DNA from: Roseobacter sinensis | GTDB taxonomy: Bacteria > Pseudomonadota > Alphaproteobacteria > Rhodobacterales > Rhodobacteraceae | Direction of reading: 5' to 3' | Length of the DNA: 64,000 nucleotides | NCBI RefSeq assembly: GCF_025755255.1 | Contig: NZ_JALIEB010000016.1 | Location: 19,706 to 83,705 of the forward strand | Shown here: positions 29,801 through 36,548 of the stretch, in pieces | How the letters are laid out: each line of letters opens with the position of its first letter | How positions within the stretch are numbered: position 1 is the first letter of the stretch | Notes under the pieces: model-generated | Seen by the model: only the letters and a program-made list of their open reading frames with translations | What the model was told of the DNA's origin: nothing | Database searches by the model: none | Translations under genes and position numbers: made by a program

Positions 29801-30633
29801 GATTTGGTGCCCTTGTAGCGCGCCTCGGTGTAGAAATGCGCGTCCGGCGTCCGCGTCTGCGGCACGTTCGAGCCCCAGAGCAGCAGATAGCCCGCATTGT
29901 ACCAGTCGGCACTTTCAGGCACGTCCGTCTGCTCGCCCCATGTCATCGGAGAGGCCGGCGGCAGGTCGCAATACCAATCGTAGAAGGACATGCAGACGCC
30001 CCCCATCAGCGAGAGGTAACGCGACCCTGCGGCGTAGGAGACCATCGACATCGCGGGGATCGGCGAGAAACCGAACACGCGGTCGGGCCCGTAGGTCTTG
30101 GCGGTGTAGGCATTGGCCGCCGCTGTGATCTCGGTCGCTTCGTCCCATGTGGCGCGCACGAACCCGCCCTTGCCGCGGGTCTCCACGTAGGAGGCCCGCA
30201 GGATCGGATCGGCCTGCAGCTTGGTCCAGGCCTCGATCGGGCTCATGGTTTCGCGCATCTTGCGCCAGACCTTCATCAGCCGTCCGCGGACCAGCGGGTT
30301 CTTCACGCGGTTGGCGCTGTAGAGATACCAGCTGTAGCTTGCGCCGCGGGCACAGCCGCGCGGTTCATGGTTCGGGAGGTCGGCCCGCGTGCGCGGATAA
30401 TCGGTCTGTTGCGTCTCCCAGGTGACGATCCCGGACTTCACGTAGATCTTCCAGCTGCACGACCCGGTGCAGTTTACCCCATGTGTGGAGCGCACGACCT
30501 TATCGTGACGCCAGCGGTTGCGGTATGTGTCTTCCCAGTCGCGGTTCTCGCGGGTGACTTTGCCAAAGCCATCGGAAAACTGTTCAAGGTCCCTGGACTG
30601 GAGGAAGTTCAATCTGTCGAGCAGGTGGCTCAT
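26893..30633 (-). CDS. narG: NarG, respiratory nitrate reductase catalytic subunit
   Basis: A 1246-aa molybdo-bis-MGD enzyme that reduces nitrate to nitrite on the cytoplasmic face. The N-terminal FS0 cluster motif is HGVNCTGSCSWKIYV with the last Cys in EPRGCARGASYSW. The Mo pocket includes WGEQTDVPESADWYNAGYLL, holding the Asp-ligand area. I start at MSHLLDRLNF (30633), which has AAAGGA upstream and matches family N-termini; the frame continues to 30699 as a shadow of the narK end. It begins 13 bases after narK. Confidence 0.97.
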   Translation of the reverse strand: MSHLLDRLNFLQSRDLEQFSDGFGKVTRENRDWEDTYRNRWRHDKVVRSTHGVNCTGSCSWKIYVKSGIVTWETQQTDYPRTRADLPNHEPRGCARGASYSWYLYSANRVKNPLVRGRLMKVWRKMRETMSPIEAWTKLQADPILRASYVETRGKGGFVRATWDEATEITAAANAYTAKTYGPDRVFGFSPIPAMSMVSYAAGSRYLSLMGGVCMSFYDWYCDLPPASPMTWGEQTDVPESADWYNAGYLLLWGSNVPQTRTPDAHFYTEARYKGTKSAVICPDYSEAAKFGDVWLNAKQGTDAALAMAFGHVILREFHLDRQAAYFEDYTRKYSDFPMLVKLDERDGKLVPGRFLRADDLDGKLEEENNPEWKTVAYDEQSKGLVAPNGSVGYRWGEDGEWNLEEKAHEADTSLKMSFVLDEDHDDVVGVDFPYFGGEAYGQFATDADHPNVLTRNIPVKKIKTADGEISVATVFDLFCANYGLDRGLGGDWVTSDYADDMPGTPAWAEKITGVPADKIIHVAREFADNAEKTQGKSMIIIGAAMNHWFHMDMNYRGVINMLVMCGCVGQSGGGWAHYVGQEKLRPQTGWQPLAFALDWNRPPRHMNSTSAWYAHTDQWRYETLEASEILSPTAPEGDWNISLIDYNIRAERMGWLPSAPQLKTNPLEVAKAAKEAGKEIPAYVAENLKSGDLEMSCEDPDNPANWPRNLFVWRSNLLGSSGKGHEYFLKHLLGTDHGVMGKDLGEDGRQLPKEAKWHEDAPRGKLDLLVTIDFRMSTTAVYSDIVLPTASWYEKDDMNTSDMHPFIHPLQAAVDPAYESKSDWEIFKAIAKKFQEIVPGYLGKETDIVALPILHDTPAEIAQDQVKDWKKGECDLIPGKTAPAYVAVERDYAAIYDRFTALGPALDKLGNGGKGIIWNTQEEIDNLAALNGVQLDGSAAGRPKIDSAIDACEVILMLAPETNGNVAVKAWEALGKATGREHAHLAEGEHHQKIRFHDIAAQPRKIISSPTWSGIESEKVSYNAGYTNVHELIPWRTLTGRQQLYQDHLWMLAFGEGLMSYRPPIDLKTITKEVQDEGDTLVLNFITPHQKWGIHSTYTDNLLMLTLNRGGPVVWISEVDAKSAGIVDNDWIEVYNTNGALTARAVVSQRIKEGTTFMYHAQEKIVNTPGSEKTGHRGGIHNSVTRTVLKPTHMIGGYAQQSYGFNYYGTVGANRDELVVIRKMKKVDWLDREESWKAPAQEATT

Positions 30634-30646
30634 CTGGCGTCCTTTC

Positions 30647-33379
30647 TTATTCAGCAGGTTGCGCAGCGGCATCTGTGCCGCGACCGCGTTCAATGTCATA
30701 GAGAAGCCCGCCGGGCCGGGTGTAGTAGACCCAGGTCACGACCAGGCAGATCACGTAGAAGCCGAGGAAGGCCCAGAGCGCGCCATTCGGGGCTCCGGTC
30801 ATGGCAATCGACGTGCCGTAGAGTTTGGGGATGAAGAAGGCCCCGTAAGCCGCAATCGCCGAGGTGAAGGCGATGATGGCAGCGCTTTCGCGTTCGGCCT
30901 GCCTGCGGCTTGCCACCGCGTCGAGTTCCGGCATCAGGCGCGGGATCTCACGTCCCATGATCGCGGGTATCATCTGGAAGGTGGAGGCGTTCCCCACGCC
31001 GGTCAGGAAGAACAGAGCCATGAAGCAGGCAAAGAAGCCCATGAAGCTGCCCCCCTGCCCGTCCGACGGCAGGAAGGAGATCACCCCGAAGACCGCGACG
31101 ATCATGCCGGCGAAGGTCCAGAAGGTGACCCGCCCGCCGCCGAAACGGTCGCTGATCCAGCCCGTGCCCGCGCGGCTCAGCGCTCCAACGAGGGGTCCAA
31201 GGAACACGTACTGCAATGCATTCACTTCCGGGAACATCAACCGTGTCAGCAGCGGGAACCCGGCCGAGTAGCCGATGAAGCTGCCGAAGGTGCCGGTGTA
31301 GAGCACACACATCACCCAGTTGTGGAAGCGGCTGAAGATGATCGCCTGATCGCGGAAGCTGGCCTTGGCGTCGGCAATGTCGTTCATGCCAAGCCAGGCT
31401 GCCGCCGTGGCGACGAGGATGAAGGGCACCCAGACAAAGCCTGCGTTCTGCATCCAGAGCTGGCTGCCGTCATCCAGAGTGACGGGCGATCCGCCCATGG
31501 CACCGAATACACCGGCGGTGATCACGATCGGCACAAGGAATTGCATGACCGAGACACCGAGGTTGCCGAGACCCGCATTCAGTGCCAGCGCATTCCCCTT
31601 CTCTGCTTTCGGGAAGAAATAGGCGATGTTGGCCATGGAGGAGGCGAAGTTGCCGCCACCGAGGCCACACAGAAGCGCGAGCGCGAGGAAGATCAGATAG
31701 GGCGTTTCGGGGTTCTGAACGGCATAGCCGATCCCGATGGCCGGTAGCAGCAGCGATGCCGTTGACAGAGTTGTCCAAAGCCTGCCGCCGAAGATCGGCA
31801 CCATGAAACTGTAGAAGATGCGCAAAGTCGCGCCCGACAGACCCGGCAGGGCAGCCAGCCAGAACAGCTGGGACGAGGTAAAGTCGAACCCGATGGCGGG
31901 CAAGCGGGCCACAACCATCGACCAGACCATCCAGACCGAGAAGGCCAGGAGCAGTGCCGGGATCGAGATCCACAGATTGCGGCGGGCGACGGCGCGCCCT
32001 TTCTGCTGCCAGAAGTCAGCGTTCTCGGGCTGCCACTCGGTCAGCGTCCGGGGCATGGCCGTTTTCTCGGGTGAGTGGATCTCCTGCATCTCGGGCAGCT
32101 CGGGGAGCGCATCGAGTGCGGGACCATGCGCCGCCCGCTCCATCGCGCGCACCGACAGGTGCATCCAGCCGAGTGCAATCGCGACCAGCGCAAACAGAAG
32201 CGCGAAACAGCTTGTGTAGATCCCCGTCAATTCAAGCAGGGCACCAAAGCCGATCGGCAGGACAAATCCCCCGAGGCCGCCGATCATGCCCACAAGTCCG
32301 CCGACCGCGCCGACATGGTGCGGATAATACACGGGGATGTGCTTGAACACGGCTGCCTTGCCGAGGCTCATGAAGAAGCCGAGGACAAAGAGCGTGATGA
32401 CAAATGGCCAAAGCGCCATTTCGGTGGAGAAAGTGATGGGTCCGTTCTTGCCCTGGATGACATAGTCCGTCGGCGGGTACGACAGCATGAAGAGCAGCAC
32501 CAGGCTGAACCCGAAGGTCCAGTACATGACCGCGCGTGCGCCGAACTTGTCGGAGAGATGTCCGCCATAGGCGCGGAAGAGCGAGGCCGAGAGGGAGAAA
32601 GCCGCAGCCGCCATACCGGCCGCCCGGACATCAAGCCCGTAGACATCGATCAGGTAGTGCGGCATCCAGAGCGCCAGCGCCACGAAGGCACCGAAGACGA
32701 AGAAATAATAGAGCGAAAAGCGCCAGACCTGGAGATTCCGAAGCGGTGCGAACTGCTGCATGAGGCTCGGCGCTTTGACTCCGGATTGACGCCGCGCCAC
32801 CAACTCCGGATCGTCTTTGGCGAACAGGAAGAAGATGACGGCCATGATCGCCAGCCCGACCGCCCATACATGCGCGACGCCCTGCCAGCCGTAAGCCACC
32901 ATGACAAAGGGAGCGACGAACTTGGTGACTGCGGCCCCCACGTTGCCCGCCCCGAAAATTCCGAGTGCCGTTCCCTGATGGCCCGCATCATAGAAACGCG
33001 ACACATAGGCCACGCCGATGATGAAGGAACCGCCAGCCAAACCGATGCCGAGCGCCGCGACCAGATACATGATGTAGGTTGACGCGAATGTCAGCGCCCA
33101 TGTGGCCAGCGCCGTCAGCAGCATCTGTGCGGTGAATACCATACGTCCACCGTATTTCTCGGTCCAGACCCCCAGGAACAGTCGCGAGATCGAGCCAGTC
33201 AGGATCGGTGTTGCCACCAACAGGCCGAACTGAGCCTCGTTGAGACCGAGCTCGGCCTTGATGCCGACCCCGATGATCGAAAAAATGGTCCAAACGGCAA
33301 AACAGGCTGTGAAGGCGATCGTGCTGAGCGCGAGGGCTCTGTTCTGGTCTGATCTTGGGACGGTTCCGGCACTGTCCAT
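30647..33379 (-). CDS. narK: NarK, fused two-domain (NarK1-NarK2) nitrate/nitrite transporter
   Basis: A 910-aa protein holding two complete major-facilitator domains in one chain: residues about 15-420 and 465-900, about 12 helices each, joined by a charged linker. In Paracoccus the same fusion combines a nitrate/proton symporter (NarK1) with a nitrate/nitrite antiporter (NarK2). I choose the ATG at 33379 since GGAGG lies 7 bases upstream; the ATG at 33397 would place that SD inside the gene. First gene of the nar unit, under the FNR box at 33463. Confidence 0.95.
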   Translation of the reverse strand: MDSAGTVPRSDQNRALALSTIAFTACFAVWTIFSIIGVGIKAELGLNEAQFGLLVATPILTGSISRLFLGVWTEKYGGRMVFTAQMLLTALATWALTFASTYIMYLVAALGIGLAGGSFIIGVAYVSRFYDAGHQGTALGIFGAGNVGAAVTKFVAPFVMVAYGWQGVAHVWAVGLAIMAVIFFLFAKDDPELVARRQSGVKAPSLMQQFAPLRNLQVWRFSLYYFFVFGAFVALALWMPHYLIDVYGLDVRAAGMAAAAFSLSASLFRAYGGHLSDKFGARAVMYWTFGFSLVLLFMLSYPPTDYVIQGKNGPITFSTEMALWPFVITLFVLGFFMSLGKAAVFKHIPVYYPHHVGAVGGLVGMIGGLGGFVLPIGFGALLELTGIYTSCFALLFALVAIALGWMHLSVRAMERAAHGPALDALPELPEMQEIHSPEKTAMPRTLTEWQPENADFWQQKGRAVARRNLWISIPALLLAFSVWMVWSMVVARLPAIGFDFTSSQLFWLAALPGLSGATLRIFYSFMVPIFGGRLWTTLSTASLLLPAIGIGYAVQNPETPYLIFLALALLCGLGGGNFASSMANIAYFFPKAEKGNALALNAGLGNLGVSVMQFLVPIVITAGVFGAMGGSPVTLDDGSQLWMQNAGFVWVPFILVATAAAWLGMNDIADAKASFRDQAIIFSRFHNWVMCVLYTGTFGSFIGYSAGFPLLTRLMFPEVNALQYVFLGPLVGALSRAGTGWISDRFGGGRVTFWTFAGMIVAVFGVISFLPSDGQGGSFMGFFACFMALFFLTGVGNASTFQMIPAIMGREIPRLMPELDAVASRRQAERESAAIIAFTSAIAAYGAFFIPKLYGTSIAMTGAPNGALWAFLGFYVICLVVTWVYYTRPGGLLYDIERGRGTDAAAQPAE

Positions 33380-33462
33380 GGCATGTCCTCCTGGCATCTG
33401 TACGGCAAGAATGCCCTTTGCGGGCTTGCGGACAGGTGTGGCGGAGGTCGCGTGAACGGTGC

Positions 33463-33476
33463 TTGATCTGGATCAA
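33463..33476. promoter_or_regulatory. perfect FNR box controlling the nar operon
   Basis: TTGAT-CTGG-ATCAA is an exact match to the FNR-family consensus. Its centre is 90 bases before the narK ATG. With the usual activating position of -41.5, transcription would start near 33428 and leave a leader of about 49 bases. It probably binds FnrP and/or NarR. Confidence 0.85.
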
Positions 33477-33575
33477 GAAAACAGAATAATACAGCAAAAT
33501 AAATATGTTATGCAGATTTATCAAGTCGGTGCACGCGGCGATCAAGTTCGGGTCCGGCAAAGGTCATACTGTTGA

Positions 33576-33589
33576 TTGACATTTATCAA
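33576..33589. promoter_or_regulatory. FNR-type box upstream of narR
   Basis: TTGAC-ATTT-ATCAA has one mismatch to the FNR consensus. With a -41.5 placement the start site would be near 33624, 16 bases before the narR ATG. A TTGAT also begins 4 bases earlier, but the N8 spacing to ATCAA makes that pair unlikely. Confidence 0.7.
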
Positions 33590-33639
33590 TTATTGAAGAA
33601 ACATATGTCAAAAAGGGATCGGGAGCCGCGAAGTCTGCA

Positions 33640-34335
33640 ATGCCTGAGTCGTATGAAGAAGACATTCGCGCGCTCGAGCTGTTCGCGGAGATGGAAGAGG
33701 CAAATTTTGATGCCCTGATGCGGGGCGCCTATGTGCAGAATTTCCCGCCACGCATCGATCTGATCCATGAAGAAGACCGGCCTGATTTCCTACATGTCGT
33801 TCTGACCGGATCCGTCGATCTTTATTCGTCCTGGAATGGCCGCGAGAGTTCGATGGCCACGGTGCGGCCGATCTCGACCTTCATCCTTGCGGCAACCATC
33901 AACGACCTTCCCTATCTGATGTCCGCCCGCACATTGGAAAGAAGCCGTATCGTGTTAGTTCCTTCCACGGACGTGCGGCAAATCTTTTCCAAGGACCCCG
34001 CCTTCGCACGGGCGATCGTGACTGAATTGGCGCAGTGCTATCGGTCGGTCGTCAAGAACACCAAGGATCTGAAACTGCGCACGTCGCTGGAGCGGCTGGC
34101 CAACTACATCCTGCGTCAGCAAACGCTTTCCGGGTCGACCGAGTTCGACCTGACAATGGAGAAAAGGCGTCTGGCTTCCTTTCTCGGCATGACCCCGGAA
34201 AACCTGAGCCGCGCCTTCAAAGGCCTTGAGCCCTATGGCGTAAAGGTCTCCTCGAACCATATCTCAATCGTCGATCCCGATGAACTTGCCCGGTTCGCAA
34301 AGCCCAATCCCCTGATCGATGATCATACAACGTGA
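33640..34335 (+). CDS. narR: NarR-type CRP/FNR-family regulator
   Basis: A 231-aa regulator with an N-terminal cyclic-nucleotide-like beta-barrel and a C-terminal HTH (KRRLASFLGMTPENLSRAFKGL, residues about 170-191). It lacks the N-terminal Cys group of FNR; the only Cys is near residue 128. So it does not carry an FNR-type 4Fe-4S cluster and fits the NarR/DNR group. NarR activates narKGHJI in response to nitrate or nitrite in Paracoccus. It is divergent from narK and followed by an AhpD-like gene. Confidence 0.88.
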   Translation: MPESYEEDIRALELFAEMEEANFDALMRGAYVQNFPPRIDLIHEEDRPDFLHVVLTGSVDLYSSWNGRESSMATVRPISTFILAATINDLPYLMSARTLERSRIVLVPSTDVRQIFSKDPAFARAIVTELAQCYRSVVKNTKDLKLRTSLERLANYILRQQTLSGSTEFDLTMEKRRLASFLGMTPENLSRAFKGLEPYGVKVSSNHISIVDPDELARFAKPNPLIDDHTT

Positions 34336-34345
34336 GGAGCGTCCA

Positions 34346-34660
34346 ATGACAAAATCCATGCCTGGCGCGGCCGGTGACCTTGCAGAGCAGCACCCCGAAA
34401 TCTGGAGCGCCTATTCCAGCCTCGGCGCAGCCTGCGCAGAGGCGGGTCCGTTGACCGATCGCGAGAAACGGTTGGTGAAACTGGCGCTTGCGATCGGGGC
34501 GGCCTCCGAAGGGGCCGTCCACTCGCACAGCCGCCGGGCGAAGACCGAGGGCGTCGAGAATGCGGCGCTGACGCAAGTGGCGCTACTGGCGATCGGCACG
34601 CTGGGCCTGCCGCGGGCCGTGGCGGCCAAAACCTGGATCGAGGACGTTCTCGGCGCGTAA
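34346..34660 (+). CDS. carboxymuconolactone decarboxylase/AhpD-like protein
   Basis: A 104-aa all-helical CMD-family protein. It has the family core LTDREKRLVKLALAIGAASEGAVHSHSRRA, in which the usual CxxC peroxidase pair is replaced by Glu-Gly-Ala-Val-His: no Cys is left there, so AhpD-type thiol peroxidase chemistry is unlikely. GAGGAG lies 5 bases before the ATG at 34346, 10 bases after narR, so the two are co-transcribed. Its role is unknown. Confidence 0.8.
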   Translation: MTKSMPGAAGDLAEQHPEIWSAYSSLGAACAEAGPLTDREKRLVKLALAIGAASEGAVHSHSRRAKTEGVENAALTQVALLAIGTLGLPRAVAAKTWIEDVLGA

Positions 34661-34666
34661 AGTGAC

Positions 34667-34936
34667 TTAGCGCGGTCTCAGCCCGTCAAACAGCGCTGCG
34701 TTCGGACAGAAGGACGGTGGCGGAGCACCGTGCTCGGCCTTTGCCAGCCAAGCCTTGCAGGCCTCGTCATTCCGACAGTTCAGACATCTGATGACGGCTG
34801 ACTGAAGCTCCGAGTCCCCACACAGCCCGCGTTCAAGGGCCGTCATCACGCCGGTGATATCAAGCATATCTCCCATCTGGCCCAGCCGCGCCTCGCGCAC
34901 AGCGTAAAAGCTGCCAAGTGCCTCGCGAATGGTCAT
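34667..34936 (-). CDS. DUF6455-family protein (second of a pair)
   Basis: An 89-aa protein, MTIREALGSFYAVREARLGQ onwards, with the Cys pattern CLNCRNDEACKAWL and a C-terminal APPPSFCPNAALFD. It is a paralogue of the gene just upstream, whose matching parts are CYECKSGETCASWL and PPPAFCPNRD. Four Cys in the order C-x2-C-x5-C...C could hold a metal or cluster. The ATG at 34936 overlaps the first gene's stop. The longer open frame to 35068 is not supported. Confidence 0.75.
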   Translation of the reverse strand: MTIREALGSFYAVREARLGQMGDMLDITGVMTALERGLCGDSELQSAVIRCLNCRNDEACKAWLAKAEHGAPPPSFCPNAALFDGLRPR

Positions 34937-35226
34937 GCGCCCGGTTCCTGTGTGTAGCCGTCTGTCTTCAAACGCAGGATCGTGTCCCGGTTCGGACAGA
35001 ACGCAGGCGGCGGCACGCCATCGTCCGCTGTCGCAAGCCAGCTTGCGCAGGTTTCGCCGCTCTTGCATTCGTAGCAGTTGATAATGGTGTCGCGAATTTT
35101 GTCTTCCACGTCCTTCGGGATACGCCGTTTTGGGAGCGTGACACCCGTGACGTTGAGCATTTTCCGCCTGAGCGCCATGCGTTCTTCGAAGGCACCAATC
35201 GTTGTCTCGAACAAGCTTGTTGTCAT
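34933..35226 (-). CDS. DUF6455-family protein (first of a pair)
   Basis: A 97-aa protein starting MTTSLFETTIGAFEERMALR. A basic middle part (LPKRRIPKDVEDKIRDTIIN) leads to CYECKSGETCASWL and FCPNRDTIL. It shares these blocks with the following gene. DUF6455 proteins occur near denitrification genes in Rhodobacterales, without a known role. An FNR-type box lies at 35287-35300, placing a start site about 26 bases before the ATG. Confidence 0.78.
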   Translation of the reverse strand: MTTSLFETTIGAFEERMALRRKMLNVTGVTLPKRRIPKDVEDKIRDTIINCYECKSGETCASWLATADDGVPPPAFCPNRDTILRLKTDGYTQEPGA

Positions 35227-35286
35227 GGCAAACACACCTCCCCTGTGTTGCACATGCAAATACTACAGGCCGAATTCAGGAATACC

Positions 35287-35300
35287 TTGATCTGGCGCAA
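35287..35300. promoter_or_regulatory. FNR-type box upstream of the DUF6455 pair
   Basis: TTGAT-CTGG-CGCAA: 8 of 10 consensus positions and the same CGCAA arm as the nos box. A -41.5 placement gives a start near 35252 on the minus strand, 26 bases before the first DUF6455 gene. Confidence 0.65.
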
Positions 35301-35359
35301 TTCGGCTCAAAATGAGACGCGCGGCGTCACCGGTTATCCGGGCACCACAAAAGCGCTCG

Positions 35360-35788
35360 CTACCCGGATATGTATCGCTCCAGTTGGTCGATCACGAAGC
35401 GCTGGTCGCTGATCTTGCTTTTTACCAGATCGCCGATCGAGACAATGCCAATGACCCGGTTCTCACGGATGACCGGCAAATGACGTATCTTCTTTTCCGT
35501 CATCAAAGCCAGACCCTGATCGGTAGACTGGCCGGGATCGGCGCATACAACCGGGGTTGTCATGATGTCCCTGACTTTGGTTTTGGGAGAGGATTTGCCC
35601 TTCAGAAAAACCCTTCGTGCGTAATGCCGCTCGGTAATAATCCCGACCAGCATCTCACCATCCAGAACAACAAGCGCCCCGATGTCATGATCGGCCATTG
35701 CCTGGATGGCATCGAGGACGGTGGCATCAGGCGGCACACTGAAGACCTCCGTGCCCTTCTCGTCCAGGATTTGCCGAAGCGTTTTCAT
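35360..35788 (-). CDS. CBS-domain pair protein
   Basis: A 142-aa protein made of two CBS domains (about residues 10-65 and 75-130): VPPDATVLDAIQAMADHDIGALVV and IMTTPVVCADPGQSTDQGLALM. CBS pairs bind adenosine nucleotides and act as energy sensors. MKTLRQILDEKG (35788) looks like other family starts and leaves a 27-base leader from the FNR-box start site; an ATG at 35803 is possible. It stands alone under its own FNR-type box, so it should be made under low oxygen. Confidence 0.88.
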   Translation of the reverse strand: MKTLRQILDEKGTEVFSVPPDATVLDAIQAMADHDIGALVVLDGEMLVGIITERHYARRVFLKGKSSPKTKVRDIMTTPVVCADPGQSTDQGLALMTEKKIRHLPVIRENRVIGIVSIGDLVKSKISDQRFVIDQLERYISG

Positions 35789-35849
35789 CGGATACGGTTC
35801 CATCCATCAACTGCTGCAAGAGACTGTAGCCGATCTTGGTACGCGCGCC

Positions 35850-35863
35850 TTGATCAGAATCAA
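35850..35863. promoter_or_regulatory. perfect FNR box upstream of the CBS gene
   Basis: TTGAT-CAGA-ATCAA is an exact consensus match. Placed at -41.5 it predicts a start near 35815 on the minus strand, 27 bases before the ATG at 35788. Confidence 0.82.
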
Positions 35864-35875
35864 TTATGGGTTTTC

Positions 35876-36544
35876 TCAGCCCAGCGGGCTGACGCCGAAC
35901 AACCATGGATGCACCCAGATCAAGCCGACATAAAACGCGACGCCAGCGATCCCGCGGGCGATCGCCCCGCCCCAGGACGTCGGTCTGGCAGTCCCAAGGC
36001 TGGAGGTCACCTCGGCATGGAGACGGTGCCACGCCACCCCCATGTCACGCTGCCGCCGCCGGTCGACAAGACGCACGCCGATCGCGGCGAAGATCGCGAA
36101 AAACCCGAACAAGAGCACATGCGCCAGATCGCCGTTGGGCACGACATGCGCCAACGCCCAAAGCGACAATGCCAGAAGTATCGGGTGCCGCGTCATCCGA
36201 ACTATTCCAGCGTGCGTCGGATCAAAGCGGTCGTTGTGCGCGCCGCCGAAGGAAAACGGGTTCGGCCGCCCGATGGCAAGCGCCAGGACCACGCAGACGG
36301 GCAGCATCACAGCAAGTGGCACATGCCCCTGCCACGGCGTCCAGTTCCACAGCAGCACGACAGGCGCGCGCCCGGCGGCGCCAATCAGCCAGACCAGTGC
36401 GGCCAGCGACAAAGCAGAATAGGCAATGGTGAACCCGCGTTGGCCCAACCGGGCCTGCAACCACGGCCGTATGGGAGGGCGCAAGGGGAGCGAATGTGTG
36501 ACAAGAAAACCGACCCAGGCCAAGGTGAATTCCAGCCAGCCCAC
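35876..36544 (-). CDS. nnrU: NnrU-family membrane protein
   Basis: A 222-aa protein of the NnrU/methyltransferase-like (NnrU, PF07298) group with about six helices and the conserved block FDPTHAGIVRMTRHPILLAL, the feature shared with isoprenylcysteine methyltransferases. NnrU is needed for nitrite and NO reduction in Rhodobacter; the chemistry is not settled. I start at the GTG at 36544 with GAGGG 7 bases upstream; the nnrS stop lies 4 bases before it. It is the last gene of the haemoglobin-hemerythrin-nnrS operon. Confidence 0.85.
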   Translation of the reverse strand: MGWLEFTLAWVGFLVTHSLPLRPPIRPWLQARLGQRGFTIAYSALSLAALVWLIGAAGRAPVVLLWNWTPWQGHVPLAVMLPVCVVLALAIGRPNPFSFGGAHNDRFDPTHAGIVRMTRHPILLALSLWALAHVVPNGDLAHVLLFGFFAIFAAIGVRLVDRRRQRDMGVAWHRLHAEVTSSLGTARPTSWGGAIARGIAGVAFYVGLIWVHPWLFGVSPLG

Positions 36545-36548
36545 ATCC

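Noticed and set aside
28786..30834. 682-codon open frame opposite narG
   Set aside because: Antisense shadow of narG; no recognisable domain.
33572..33589. TTGAT-N8-ATCAA as the FNR site before narR
   Set aside because: Spacing of 8 is wrong for FNR; the embedded TTGAC-N4-ATCAA fits.
34346..34660. Active AhpD peroxidase
   Set aside because: The catalytic CxxC pair is absent.
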